DNA of 64,000 bases from Floccularia luteovirens (taxonomy: Eukaryota; Basidiomycota; Agaricomycetes; Agaricales; Squamanitaceae). The notes under the pieces are model-generated. The model did not search any database. It was not told the origin of the DNA and saw only the letters and a program-made list of their open reading frames with translations. Shown here one piece after another: positions 23,265-35,867 of the stretch. Made by a program: the position numbers and the translations under genes. Each line of letters starts with the position of its first letter. Positions within the stretch are counted from its first letter, which is position 1. The stretch lies in assembly GCA_009739215.1 (NCBI GenBank), contig VSJF01000013.1, positions 496,001 to 560,000 of the forward strand. The letters are read 5' to 3'.

Positions 23265-25410
23265 TCAGAGCGTATATTTGAAATCTGGATGGCGATCCCC
23301 CAACTCCATCCAAGCTCTTTCGCCACCATCTTTATCCTCGGCGTACGGTTCCAAAATCTTGTCTCGTTGTTGGATCTTTTGCTTGTTTTTGAAATTCAGG
23401 ATCAATGTATTCGTCAAGCTTCCAAGAATAATGAGGCACACGCTGTGAAATGAATAAGGTTAGTTCATCACTGGTCTCTAAGCAAGTAACAGAGAGGTGT
23501 GTAATTACAATGTCAGATTCATTATCGTTGCTCGCTTAAAACGAGGCCCTTCGTTGGTTGGAAACATCCATGTGCTCAAAATTCCGCCCTTGATTGGTTT
23601 AGTCAATACGTATAGAATATATTAAGGTCTTGTTGATCTCACAGCATTGGTTGCAACAAAGGCCATGGCGATACTTGTAGCTCGTCGGAAGTGCGGTTCT
23701 GAGTTATTCGACATCCAAGATGCAAGAATGGGTGCGCATACATATATGCCGGGTACCATCAGGTATAGAGCGCCATATGCAACAAACTTGTGGGACGTTG
23801 CTTCACCGCTGTTCGTCAATCTTGGAATTTGTGAGAAAAATGGTCACGCACAAAAGTAGACAGAGTAGCCGACAAGAGCTAGAATACTGAAAATTGCCGT
23901 TGGAATGCCCCTTGCGCGATACAGATCTGATAACTTCGCAGATAGCAACGTTACTGATGGATCAAAGGGTTAATATTTAAACAAAGAATTATATTAACTA
24001 ACATACAGAGAAAGCCTGCTGCAAATGGACCGACACTGAGCAACTGAGACTTTGTAGCAGAGAAGCCGAGTTGGTTCACAATTGATGGGAGGAAATTTGC
24101 AAGGCCATATAGAGCTGCTCCAGACATGAAGAAGATAACGAACACGAATATAACATGGAGAGATGAGAATGATCGCCATACTTCAACGAAAGTAAACTTT
24201 TCCTGTGCTCTGACCGTTGGACGATCGATATCCAGGCGGAATTCAATGATGCTGAGGATGGTAAGATATATCAGCGATTTAATCAGCATAGGAGAAAATA
24301 CGCACTCCTTTTGCTCGTCGGTGAGAAATTTAGAATCCCTAGGAGTTGAAGGTAATACGAAGAAGCCAATAAGTCCCATGAGCACACTGAACAGTCCTTC
24401 CTATTTTGGGTTAGGAGAATTGAACGACAGACAGTAAGAATGTTGTGGAGTTTATACCAGAATAAATATCCAAGACCAACCCGGTCTTCCTCCAATTCCA
24501 TCCATATTCTCAATGGCAGCAGCAAGTAAACCGGAAAAAGCTCCAGACAGCTAGAATGTCATTAATTTACGCTTTCTTACGACGCGTTTGCACTAACATA
24601 CCGATGCTGCGGAGAAGAAATATGCAATTCTGGTGGTGCATAAGATAACGTGTGCTGAATTAGATTGTGAATGCCATACCTTAAAGTGAGCTCTTTGCGA
24701 GAATAGAAACTAGAGAGATATAGAACTATCCCAGGAAACATGGGCCCCATTACAAGACCTAGACATGCTCGTACTGCGACCAAGCCCCCAAATGAATTTA
24801 CAAAGCCTTGGAAAAGTTAGGCCGAATATGTCCAAAGTATATAGGGAAATATGCACCTTGTAAAGTCACCATTACTCCCCAGGTTGTAAGGAGCGTGGGC
24901 ATCAAGATCCTAGGCCCGATTCTTCGGAGGAGAAGATTCGCAGGCAGTTCTGCGGCAATATAGGGACTACATATTGTTGACGTAAAAAATGTTGAGCAGA
25001 ACTTATCGGTTGGTTGTTTGGTAGCCTCTTACACATAAAGGACAGTTACACAGATTTGATATTGGTGGTCAGTTAGATGGAGACCCTTTTGCAAACCGGC
25101 TACACGGGCATTGCCTGCAATGATGATAAAATAAGAGTACAACCATAGGTTAATTGACACGTATCTCACCAATGTTAGCACGATCCTGTTAGGTTCTAAT
25201 GTTATTGACTGACAATGCATGACAGTATAATTGGAAAAATACCAAAAAGGATAAGAAATAGAAGACTGTGACGACAGGGAGCACCGTATAGTCGAGTCTC
25301 CGCACCGCCCTCCTTTCCTCGCTCGGAGTATATTTGATTAATGATTTTAAGGTCTCTGTGTTTGTCTCAGAGAAAAATTTTAGGGATACGGTATGTTCTG
25401 ATTCGGTCAT
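23265..25410 (-). CDS. MFS transporter, allantoate permease (Dal5) type
   Basis: Predicted plasma-membrane symporter of the anion:cation symporter group of the major facilitator superfamily. The N-terminal cytosolic stretch (RRAVRRLDYTVLPVVTVFYF) leads into DRANIGNARVAGL, a hallmark of the Dal5-type family, then LTDHQYQICVTVLYV. Later segments include GLVMGPMFPGIVLYLSSFYS, a loop with RPGWSWIFILEGLFS, the central PRDSKFLTDEQKE loop, and hydrophobic spans around HVIFVFVIFFMSGAALYGLA. The C-terminal tail ends ERAWMELGDRHPDFKYTL at a TGA at 23265. At least eight introns are implied; I checked the first two junctions and saw no frame break. Substrates in this family include allantoate, nicotinate and other small carboxylates; this one's is unknown. 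Confidence 0.88.
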
Positions 25411-25957
25411 GTTTGTCGACGCGTAGTGGAGAGGCTAAGGACAAAAAGATTAGGAAGGCAAAGGCAAAAGGAATGGCAAAAGGAAATCGAAGTGTGGAGA
25501 AGGGCCGCACCAGATGCGATACTTTATATACAATCCGATATATGAGTTGTTTACACTATTCTTTGTTGCTGTGTGCGCAGATGTACTTCCAGGAGAACAT
25601 TGAATAAATGATCAGTTTCTATAAATATTTGGGAAATAATATACCGTGCCTAGCAGGTCCAGGAAGTGTGGCGTCGCGGTGTCTTGACTGAAGTGCAGTG
25701 AAGACATGTGAACGGTTAGACCGAAATGAATATTGCCTTGTTATTCATGGACTGCTTGAACACTAATGAATGTGGATGGTAATACATATATAAGGCTGTA
25801 AGTCTGTGTAGTGATATTAATGTGATTACAGGGCAATCCAATATTGGTTCCCGGTCCTATGCGAATTATGTCGTTTTCGCACCGCGGCAAACGCTATGAC
25901 GGTCATGTTCCTATAGCAGCTTAGATCAACGATCCTTTTTGATATTACATCCCTCCA

Positions 25958-26150
25958 TCATTCCTTTCTTATTTCCTTCGTCTTTATTATCAAATTGGTG
26001 TTAGTATCTAGAGATGTAGAAATTGGGCCTACAACATTAGGTCCGGTTCCCTTGAGTAGGGAGTCGATGTAATGTGTTTGCGAGATGGATATTATGTTGC
26101 TGATATTGTTTTGAGAGATTGATGCATTAAGGGAATTCAAAATAGACGCA
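25958..26150 (-). mobile_element. Degraded Ty1/copia-like polyprotein fragment
   Basis: The minus strand encodes ISISQTHYIDSLLKG followed by GPISTSLDTNTNL. This resembles the segment near the end of the reverse transcriptase in Ty1/copia polyproteins, where a Ser-Gln-x-x-Tyr-Ile motif is followed by P-x-S/T-T-P-L/M-D. Only about 45 residues remain. No other domain or LTR is visible nearby, so it is a relic at most. Confidence 0.4.
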
Positions 26151-26571
26151 GCGACTTGCGGCTGCTTCGCTTCTTCATCAGTCCAGGGTTCTCCGTGTAC
26201 AGCGGTGTGAAAAAAGGCATTAATTGTTGAACTTGAATGGAACAGCAGCTACATATCATGTTGCTAAGCGTGACAACACCATCTCTTTAATAGCGTCTTC
26301 AAACAAGCTGAATACCGTTATCAAGCCAAATCAGTCCTTAGAGAATCGAAACATCTAAATTGTGGCACAACCTCTTTTTTATTTGAATTGCTACATATCT
26401 GGGGTGCTATCGGGGAAATATACCGGTTTCTTTTTTTCCAGGTGTCACTGAAATGGCTTCAAACTAAAAATGAAGTCAGGGTTCCTCAACGGATCAAAAT
26501 TGAAGCGCCTCAAAAACGTAAACCAAAACTGCGGAAATTGCCTTGAAGTGGTTGCTGCGTCAATTTTGAAT
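26132..26571. repeat. Short inverted repeat, 22 nt with one mismatch
   Basis: The minus strand at about 26132-26153 and the plus strand at about 26550-26571 share GCTGCGTC-(T/A)-ATTTTGAATTCCC. Both also read VAASILNS in one frame. The two arms are about 0.4 kb apart. Flanking similarity fades quickly, so it may be the trace of an old repeat or chance. Confidence 0.35.
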
Positions 26572-27105
26572 TCCCCTATTGATAGTTCGCTGAGGCTGTT
26601 AATTTTCAATTTTGATGGAGGTATGTATTCAACACGGGCCAGATCTTTATTTTTAGCGAAAGATGATTCATTGTCGACCCAAACGAGAACGATTGTATCA
26701 GGAATTTGATTGGAGGTTGCTTAGTTTTCGCAGGTTGACAAGGTTATATGGGACCCGATAGGAATCTTGATGGCCTCCGTGGGGCATGTCAGGGCCAGGG
26801 CTCGGGAATCGTACTTACTTACAGTAGAGGGCTTCATAGGACTTGGTGGGCCTCGTGACGGACTTCACATATATCAGAGTTCATAGACTAGCAATTACAT
26901 ATAATAGATCTGTACCACAAGTTACATTTAGGCAGGTTACTTACACAGAAATGATAACAGAAAGAGGATCAACAGATGTATCAACATCGACTGTGAGTAA
27001 GTAAACACTCATAGAGAGTGGGAATATCACCGATAATGTACGATTAAGGAGTGTCCGTGAAAGTAAAACCAGGAACATGGAGTGGGGGGAGTAATCTGCA
27101 GGCAT

Positions 27106-27480
27106 TCACAAGACTGCCAGTGTGATTCGGCCCCCGTACAATGCACTATCTAGCACAAGTATCAACGTCATATCTATCCAAAAACACAACACCGTATACT
27201 GCCCGGAGGTAAGTCCCTGTTCATCTATGAGCGCAACTATACCCCTCCCTTCTGTAGGTTCGAAGACAAGCTCATAACCAGAAGGGACACCTGGATTTGT
27301 TAGTCTTGTCGAGGTATAACCACTGCTATGATTGGCAAAAACTGTACAGAATGTTAGATTACGTACCATAACCGGGAACACTGCCACAGTATTGAAGACA
27401 AGCGTCAACGTTGTAGGTGGAGTTTGGGACTATGGTGCAAGTAGGTCATCTCCATCCCGGTCATTGTTCCGTACCTGGTC
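27106..27480 (-). pseudogene. Fragment of a secreted fungal protein with CxxxC repeat
   Basis: One minus-strand segment reads VPNSTYNVDACLQYCGSVPG. Read with a short intron or gap, VFANHSSGYTSTRLTNPG and GYELVFEPTEGRGIVALIDE follow. From memory this recalls Agaricomycete secreted proteins with the pattern Tyr-x(3)-Ala-Cys-x(3)-Cys-Asp-Ser followed by C-V-F-A-N. Here the second-block Cys is replaced and no signal peptide or full frame is visible. It is probably a broken gene; the assignment is weak. Confidence 0.3.
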
Positions 27481-27844
27481 GTAGGTACCAATTGTCTGAT
27501 ACGCGACCAAGTCCTTGGTTGGAAGCCGGACTATGGTGCTGAGTCCGAGAACTAGAACCGAGCTTTTATATGTTGTATGGAAGCAAAAGAGACCTATTGT
27601 GGGAAGTTTGGCACGAGCGGCAAATGGGAAGATCATGTGCCCGCTGTTGCCTCAAAGACCTTGATCTGACAAACTTGCAGTCAGCGCAGGACGCGACGTC
27701 TCTCAAAAGCGCGTTTGTCGTCCCCTTCCTCTCCTTTGCCAAGCTGCCTTTTTGGGTACTGCTCCTTCCTGTGCTGTTTGCTTTCCTTAAAGTTAACGAT
27801 CAGTCATATCGTCCTTACGACCGTAATTTCATATTCCTCTACCC

Positions 27845-30800
27845 ATGGCAACACCTTCCAGATCCTCATCAAGTGCAGCCTCAAAGGCGGGCAGTTCAAA
27901 ATCTCTGAATGATTATGTGCGTCGGATTCAGGCACCTTGAAAGCATGTGGGCACTCATGTGGCATTCATTCTTAGCAACTGGGGGACTCGTTAGGGAAGG
28001 GTGCCTTTGGGCAAGTCTATCGTGCGTTATAATAACATATCTCGTGTTCCGTTTCGTATTTGAATACCCCCGCGACTAGGTGCGTTAAATTGGGCTACCG
28101 GTGAAACAGTGGCCGTCAAGGAAATACAGCTTAGCAACATTCCGAAAGCTGAACTCGGAGAGATTATGGTGACTCCCAATCCCTGCCATCCACGTTTCCT
28201 TACTCATGGCCACCGAACAGTCCGAGATTGATTTACTCAAGAATCTGAACGTAAGCTTATTAAATCACCGCCTAAACATGACATAAAGACCTGCCGTAGC
28301 ATCCCAATATCGTGAAATACAAGGGTTTTGTTAAAACGCGCGAATATTTGTATATAATTCTAGAGTATGTGTGTTCTTCTCGTTGGGTTTAGCTGACTAA
28401 TCTGATGCGTTACAGATTCTGCGAGAATGGCTCCCTACATAACATATCTAAACGATTTGGAAAGTTCCCAGAGAATCTTGTTGCCGTGTACATATCCCAA
28501 GTTCTAGAAGGTTTAGTGTATCTACACGACCAGGGTGTAATACACAGAGATATCAAAGGTGCAAATATCTTGACAAATAAGGATGGGACTGTAAAACTTG
28601 CAGACTTCGGTGTCGCTGCACGAACGGGAGGGGTAACAGATGGTGCTGTTGTTGGAAGTCCATACTGGAGTATGTATATGCACCCTAACTTTTGCTTTTA
28701 CCCTCCCTAACGGTCAAACCAGTGGCTCCTGAGGTCATTGAGCAGTCAGGCGCGACGACCGCCTCAGATATCTGGAGTGTGGGATGCGTAGTGATTGAAC
28801 TTTTGGAGGGTCATCCTCCCTATCACACATTGGATCCCATGCCTGCTCTGTTTCGTATTGTTCAGGATGATTGTCCTCCTATTCCCGAAGGGGCGTCTCC
28901 AGTTGTGAAGGATTTCCTGTATCATTGCTTCCAGAAAGATTGCAATCTCCGAATATCTGCAAAGAAGCTTCTGAAACACCCTTGGATGATATCTACTCGG
29001 AAACAGATGGCTGATGAGAAACACAAATCGACTGACGCAGTTGGCGAGGGCACTACAGCTTCAGATGGAGGTAAAAGACCTGTATCAAACTATAACTACG
29101 ATCAAGCAGTCCTGAAGGTCCAGGAGTGGAATGAGGCACTGAAATGTCAGTCAACTTGATTATAGATTGGATTATATATTGATGTTTAGCGTAAAAATAG
29201 CACCTTCAAGGCCATCCAAACATCCATCCCGCAATACCCGACCCCAATCACCACTGCAGCGACATTCGGAACTTCAACCATCGATTTCTTTGACTTCCAT
29301 AGCTAGCAATACCTCTGCTGGTCCCTCTGGCTGGAAGGGTGCTCCTTCAGTTCCCAACGGGAAACTAGGCATCAATCTTGCTGAGAAGATCCAACCACTA
29401 AACTTTGCCCTACGAACACCTGAAGAACAAACAGATAATTGGGACGACGATTTCGAAGATGGAATATCTTTCACTAAACTACAAGGTCGGTCTTTATTTT
29501 AAGCATAATGAACAAAGTTCACTGATGTCTTTCAGCACTTGAGAAGACAACGGCCGATGAAGACAAGCCCGAGATTGAAGATAATGCCCAGACGATTAGG
29601 CCTACTCGTAGTCCTGGTGCCCATTCAGTCCCGCTTGCTCAACCACCTTCATCGAATATGATTCCCATCGTAGAAGATTATTCTGACTTGGGTACAGATG
29701 AAGATGACCTACGTTTACAAGAGAAGGTTGCTGATTTCAAAGTCAGTTTGTGTACATATTGTCACTGCTCCGCGTTATTAACATCAGGTTCGCGTAGATG
29801 AAGAACTCTGTCCGTAGGGGTCTCTTTCATCCTGATGATATCAAAGTTGTCGGCCTCTCTGCTAGTCCACCACCGTTATCTGCACCGCTTCCTGGGTTGG
29901 GAAGGAAACCATCCCGACATTCTCTAAGCCCAGCTGGTTCACTACATGGCCATCCGCCAGCTATAACAGCTCACACACGATCTGCCTCCTTATCTGGTGG
30001 ATCTTTTGGTCGTTCAGAAGCTAAGCGTTTGTTGAACCAGGCAGAATTTGATAAATATGCAGAAGAGGATGACGAGGACTATGAGGATGTCTTTGGAAAA
30101 CCAAACGGGAATGGTGAGTATTATGCTCGTAAAATCCCAAAAGATATAAATGCATATCCTTCTTCAGCTGCTGAGCAACCAATGCAAACGTTGCAACTAA
30201 ATACGCGATTATCAAATAAGTCATGGGTAGGTTACCCATCGTCATTTAGATTGGTCATTGTACTAACGGCCAGAAGCTTGGCGACGAACATTCAGATGAG
30301 GAGGATCCTTTTGCAGAAGTAGATACCATGCTCTTGCTGTTTGTCCATAGCTTTATCTCAACTTCATGTGTAGATCGACGAAGGCTTCTCAGAAGACGAT
30401 CTGGAAGCAAATTTACAACGCGACAAGTATGCTCGGTTATGCAACACTGTCAATCAGCTCATCGACGAGCTTACACCTTCTGCCCCTGATTTTCAGTTAC
30501 GCGATGCTTGCGATCAATTGGTGGAGTTACTTACGCTATCTTATGCGCATCAGCACAACTAACTGGTCAGATTCTTTAGTTGAATATTATATATGAGACC
30601 CCTGAAATGCAAAACCAGTTAGTTTCATCCCACGGCATGCTGGCAATTTTAGAAGTTTTGGAGGGGAAGTGTTCGCGTGACATAATTATGAAACTTCTGC
30701 AAATTATCAATCTCGTAAGTCGTTCCGCGATATATGACCGTGGGGGTATAACTCAAAGATACTTCCAGCTCGTTACTGTCGATCTCGGATTCTTGGAAAG

Positions 30801-32943
30801 TTTCTGTTTGATTGGGTGCGTGGTTCTATATACATGGAGAACCAAAGCATTAACTTCTTGCAAATAGTGGTATTCCAGTCATGATGGGTTAGTATTGGCT
30901 GGTTTGGTGAACTACTATGAATGCTAATCAGCGTCTTGCCCAGAATTCACTTCTAAAAAGTATCCATCCGAATGCCGGTTGGAAGCTTCAAATTTCATTC
31001 GTTTGCTTTGTCATACTTCTGTTCTTACGCTTCAGATGTTCATATCGTGAGTGATGATTATACTTCGTGTACGTCAAGGGAGTTAATTTTGTATAGATGT
31101 CGAGGCCTCAAAGTATTGGTCGACCTTTTGGACGAAGATTATACTGAACAAACCGAACTTGTAATTCACGCTCTCAACGGGATTGGTAGCGTCTTTGAGT
31201 TACAGAGTCCAACAACGAAGAACGATTTTTGTAGGATGTTTATTAGGGAAGGATTACTAGACCCGCTATCAGCAGCCCTCTTGAACGTTATGGCAAGCCG
31301 CGAGGACTCATCGGCTGAAACAAAGATGAAAATAATTCAAATTCTCCTAGTATTCTCTCAGGTGTCGCAGTCAGATGTTCATGTTCGAAATGCTCTTGGC
31401 ACGAGGAAGGTTGTCAGACGTGTGTTCCGTTCATATCTTTTCATAGCATATATGGGGCTCAACTCCAACAATCAATTTCATAGGTCTTTTGAGGGCTTGT
31501 GAGCTTCTAGAACCGGAGTGTTTGGTACACATGCTCAAGGCCGTCAAACACCTATCTATGAATGCCACTATGTTAGAGGTACTTCAGAACGCAAATGCAC
31601 TAGAAATTCTTATTCGAATCCTCGAAGAGCAATCGACTGGCCCACATAGCACTGTGAGTAGTATAACTGCATCCTAACTTATCTTGCCTGACGTGTGTAA
31701 TAGGAAATATCCAACCATGTTTTCCAAACATGCTACAATCTCTGTCGCCTGAATAAATCCCGACAGGAGGAGGCAGCACAGGCCGGTATAATTCCCTGCC
31801 TGAAACGGGTCATCGAGACAAGTTCTCCGCTCAAGCAATTTGCATTACCCATTCTTTGCGACCTTGCAAGTGCTGGTAAAAGCTGTCGTACCCTTTTATG
31901 GCAACATGATGGTATCGCATTATACCTGAAGCTTCTGGAGGATCCATATTTCCAAGTTAGCGCTTTTGAATCAATTCAATCTTGGTAAGCCTTGCGACTT
32001 CTGATTATTTGATTCAAAAATCGACCATACCTACAGGCTTCAAGACGAAACATCCCGTGTAGAAGATGAACTGCTCAAGCCAACCTCTCTAGAGGCGCTC
32101 CTCCGATGCTTTGTGACTGCAAAAGCTAATTCTTTCGAAAACCTCCTGGAGCCGTTCCTCAAGATGACTCGACTGTCTACCCCTCTTACGATTGCTATGA
32201 CACGATCGTCTGCATTCTTCCAGCGTATAGTTGACCGACTTGGTCAAAACACCAAAGCAGTAGTACGTCTAAACCTCCTGCGTCTAGTCCGAGGTGTCTG
32301 CGAGGTGCACCCCAACCGAGTGATGCTGGTGGAACGCTATGGTCTACTTGGGGTAGTAGAAAACCTGAGTCGTGGAGGCGGCGACGGCGCTGTGCTCTTA
32401 AGAGAACTAGCGAGAGAGATTATGCCAACTTTAAAGCCGGTGCTAAAACCTGCCTCATCTGGACGAAGCGCAAACCTGGGGAACGGTGCTAGTCCTGTTG
32501 GAGAAAGAAACGATAGAAGCCATGGTATGTCGGTGCAAAAGGCGAACGGACTAGCGCCAAGGAGGGTGCGACGATCTACATCCGAGACAGGACCGCCATC
32601 AAACGGCACTCGTATTGGAGAGGGAAGTCGCCCTAGTACACCGATTGATCGTGCAGGTCGTCGGAATCACCTGCGCGGGTTAAGTGAAAGTCCGGCTGTT
32701 AGCCCAGGATTTGTCATGAAAGTGACACACCGCAACTCGAATTTGGCCGGGGGAAGTGGTAGGAGTGAGTATAGTGATGCCGGAAACGGGGTAAAGAATG
32801 AAGGTGTCCTAGCAGGAAATGAGGGATCAGAAAATGGATATTCCGCACGAGCCGCAGGGGCACAGAGTAAACCCAAGTCTGTCGCGAGACAACGATTAGG
32901 AGATATATCATGGCAGAGCCAGGCTGGTGGGCGCGGGCATTAG
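27845..32943 (+). CDS. sepH: Septation protein kinase, SepH/Cdc7/Cdc15 type
   Basis: Predicted STE-group kinase of the septation initiation (mitotic exit) network, acting at the spindle pole body to trigger cytokinesis. It starts [16 protein letters not shown], and the kinase domain follows: [14 protein letters not shown], the Lys in [26 protein letters not shown], and GSPYWMAPEVIEQ. YWMAPE is created by splicing an intron (28671-28722) whose read-through would end the frame. After a Ser/Pro-rich linker, the C-terminal half contains helical armadillo-like repeats ([52 protein letters not shown]) as in SepH and S. pombe Cdc7. A basic, Ser-rich tail ends [14 protein letters not shown] count well over ten introns and roughly 1,200 residues. 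The family is firm; exact exons are only partly resolved. Confidence 0.92.
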
Positions 32944-33698
32944 AGTTTGCCATGTGAAGTTGTGAATAACTAGCACTATATTACTTGTATCATTATTATC
33001 CCGGCCTGTTCACATTTGTTCATAACCCACTCATTCCAATCATCCTCCCTTTCTCTTTATACACTCCTTTTTTTCTACGCTTTCCTTGGTTTTAAACGTC
33101 CTGACAATCCTTACAGTACAGTCTCTACCCATCTGGATTATTTGCATTAAATAGCATTATATAGTTACAGCAACCAACGAACAATATATGGTATGCATAC
33201 ATATATACAGCTATGGAATGGAAACTCTCAGATTTATGACACTAGGCTTACCTAGTGTTGCAAAATGTCCAGCTGGCCTGAATCTCAATGGTATTATATG
33301 ACGTCGGGAGGTGACGACCATCGACGAGAATATCGAGTTGTTTCCGTTCTATAATAGTCCGGCCCTCTCCAGTGAGTTTATATTCGGGATAGGGACATTC
33401 TAATGTCTTTATTGATCATGCATATATGTATGAATCTAATTAATGTTTACACAGGAATTCTGTCATTTACAAACATTGTCTGAGAAGAACATCTTAAACT
33501 TTGTTGATTTCTTGTTTCCAAAATTCTGTACCTTAAAGGAGAAAGAGAAGAAACAGCCGCAATTCGGATAGTTCGCATAAAGATAGTAGTAGTTCTGATA
33601 ATTGAAGTTATAAACGAAACAAGAATGTAAAGATTACGATTGAAAATAACCGTACAAAATAAGAAGAAAAAATCATTGGAGACAGGGTATGCAATGAA
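32944..33698. other. Convergent intergenic region
   Basis: This 755-bp region lies between the 3' ends of sepH (+) and the syntaxin gene (-). It is AT-rich with no ORF of interest and should contain both 3' UTRs. Confidence 0.5.
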
Positions 33699-34813
33699 TC
33701 AGTTTAAGATCTGAAGAGGTGAAAGTGAGCAATCAGTACATAGAGCAAGGAAATTGGAACTTACGGCAAGAAGGACAATGGCTGCAACTATGACGAGAAC
33801 GATCATGAGACAAGCGGCACGTTTACCAGCTTTACGCTGATAATCATGGGCTGTTGTGAGTTCTTCCGCAGCGGAGCCAGTGTCAGCATTAACAGAGTAA
33901 AGATTGCGTTCGATATTGTCTAAGTATAACAAGGTTATTAGCGACGAATATGAATAGAGAGTTAGTTGAAAATTACCTAACATTCCGCCTTGTTGATTAA
34001 CCAATGTTCCTAGGTCATGGAAGATTTCTGCTAATTCATGTATCCCGGTTTCTATTTCACGAATCTCTGTTTCACGCTCTTGAATGAGTGATTCCTGATA
34101 AGCCAATTCGTGAGGAGACAGCTGGGCCTGGAGCATTTGAGCTTGCCGCTGTTCTTGTGCCGTCGGTTGAGGTTCATCTGGCTTCCTAGATACAGAATGC
34201 TTGAATGATGAACATAATCTCACAGATGGGACATTAAAATAACCCACGTCGGGTGCTGTTGTTCATCATCGACTGCGAGCTTTACACCTTGCACAACAGT
34301 TCTTTGTCGCTCTGCGCTGATCTGCTGAGCACGCTGGAATGCAACAAGGGACAATTGTAGGTCATGAGCTGTCTTTTGAAGGGCATGTTTCTGATGTGGC
34401 TACAGGCACGACAGTTATTTAAAGAGAGCTGCGGATGGTAAAGAAGATACACACTAGTGTTGCTTGGAGTGCGGAGAGTTTCTTCAGATCTTCAGAGACT
34501 CGTTTCGCCATGTCACGCGTTGACTCTGTCAAATCATGTCTGTATAGAGGGAGCATCACTGGGTCAGGATATGATAAATAAACACTCCACACTCAACCTA
34601 CAGACTCTTCCTAAGGTTTGCCGAGTCCTTTGCAGTGCCCAGTTGGTCCACAAGCTTTAGAATTCCTTGAACGTTTGCGTTCATCTTAAAAACTTGAAGA
34701 GAAAGAGAAGACTGCAAAGTTTGGAACGCTGCATCTTCGCGAGACACAGGCGTAGACGACGAGGTTGAGCGCGCAGGATGGGCTGTGCCCGCTTCGATAT
34801 CCTGGAAGCTCAT
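33699..34813 (-). CDS. PEP12: Pep12-type syntaxin (Qa-SNARE of endosome/vacuole)
   Basis: A 274-residue tail-anchored t-SNARE assembled from six exons. It starts MSFQDIEAGTAHPARSTSSS. The N-terminal helical domain (LSLQVFKMNANVQGILKLVD; LQLSLVAFQRAQQISAERQR) leads to the SNARE motif (ESLIQERETEIREIETGIHE, LAEIFHDLGTLVNQQGGML, DNIERNLYSV). The zero-layer Gln lies in LVNQQG, as in Qa-SNAREs. A basic KRKAGKR-like stretch precedes a C-terminal transmembrane helix (LMIVLVIVAAIVLLAILN). The last three residues come from a tiny terminal exon after a GTAAGT intron; without that splice the frame would read on to an unanchored, Cys-containing tail with the same stop. It should act in Golgi-to-endosome fusion. 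It shares a 181-bp divergent promoter with the PIG-X gene. Confidence 0.92.
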
Positions 34814-34994
34814 GGTATGATTATGTCAGGATATGGAAGCAGAAATAAGAGGGAAAGGAAGACGAAACGTGTTGTACAATGAGGATTGTGGATTGGCAGT
34901 GAGTGTCGGTGACAATGAGATGATGATTAACCTGAACTGGGTAATCCACGTGATGACAGTCCATGTGAAGCTCTTGACAAACAAAAGCAAACAA
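34814..34994. promoter_or_regulatory. Short divergent promoter, PEP12 / PIG-X
   Basis: Only 181 bp separate the two ATGs, which point away from each other. The spacer must carry both promoters, so the two genes may be co-expressed. I see no clear TATA box. Confidence 0.5.
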
Positions 34995-35745
34995 ATGGCA
35001 TCGTTCACTACGACAATCAATCCTTCACAAGGCTTTCATACACTATCAAAAACAGTTCTGTCTTTCCATCCTTCATTCAACCTTGCTCAATGTGATCTTT
35101 ATTTGCTCTACTCTTTACCTCCCCTGCTCATTATAGACCCCTACGAACTCGCTAATCGTCATGCTTCTTTTACGTTTAGACTTTGGAATAATAAAGATTT
35201 GGAGAAGCCTGTCTTTGCATTAGACCAACAACCAACACTATTATTGTTGAACATCGCAAAAGGCAATGTCAACCCCTCACCAGATGATGGCCAACTGGAC
35301 TCGGAAGTCGAAGTCCCAATGCATCTACGTTATGGCGAATTGTCCTTTTCTGATGACACACATCAAGTTGAACGAATAGATTGGCCGAGAGCATTTTGTC
35401 GTTACCCATCCACGCGTGAGTTCACTAATGTTACCATTGTATTGACTCTCTAATTCCGTCTTGGACACAGCCCACATTCCCCATACGCACCCCAACAAGC
35501 CCCTTCCCGAACCAATTCTTGGGATGCTCAATAACTCTGAGGTTACCTTTTTGGATATCCCACCGTCACCCACTGTTCGGTCCCATTATGATATCGTTCG
35601 CGTGCCGCAAGGTCAGAAAGCAGACCTTGCGTTTGTTGAGACTGGGACTGCAGTTGTTGTGTTAATCTGCTTTGCATGGATACTACGAACATCTTTTCGG
35701 GTCGCGAGGAAACTACAAACAGCCAGCATCTCCAAAGCGGAATAA
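34995..35745 (+). CDS. PBN1: PIG-X/Pbn1 subunit of GPI mannosyltransferase I
   Basis: Predicted ER membrane partner that stabilises the catalytic subunit (PIG-M/Gpi14) adding the first mannose of GPI anchors. Two exons (34995-35415, 35471-35745) give 231 residues. Hallmarks are LYSLPPLLIIDPYELANRHA near the N terminus, PMHLRYGELSF, ERIDWPRAFCRYP, and a single C-terminal transmembrane helix (TAVVVLICFAWILRTSF) after YDIVRVPQGQKADL. The length fits PIG-X rather than the longer yeast Pbn1. An upstream in-frame Met at 34833 exists, but the ATG at 34995 (MASFTTTINPSQGFH) gives the usual N terminus. The PIG-X-like core pattern makes the call fairly secure. Confidence 0.82.
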
Positions 35746-35867
35746 GGAGTTTGTCTACAGAATGCTTGGGATGGGTGATGAAACAAAGCAGGACAATTGC
35801 ATGAAATGTCATTATTTATATGCAATACATCTATTTCAGAGTTCTTGGTATTAATTCTTGACTAGCT

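Larger units (their letters stand above)
25411..27844. other. Relic-containing intergenic region
   Basis: This 2.4-kb region has no complete gene. It holds a Ty1/copia-like fragment (25958-26150), a 22-nt inverted repeat with one mismatch, and a broken secreted-protein-like fragment (27106-27480), listed separately. The remainder shows no recognisable coding. Confidence 0.5.
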
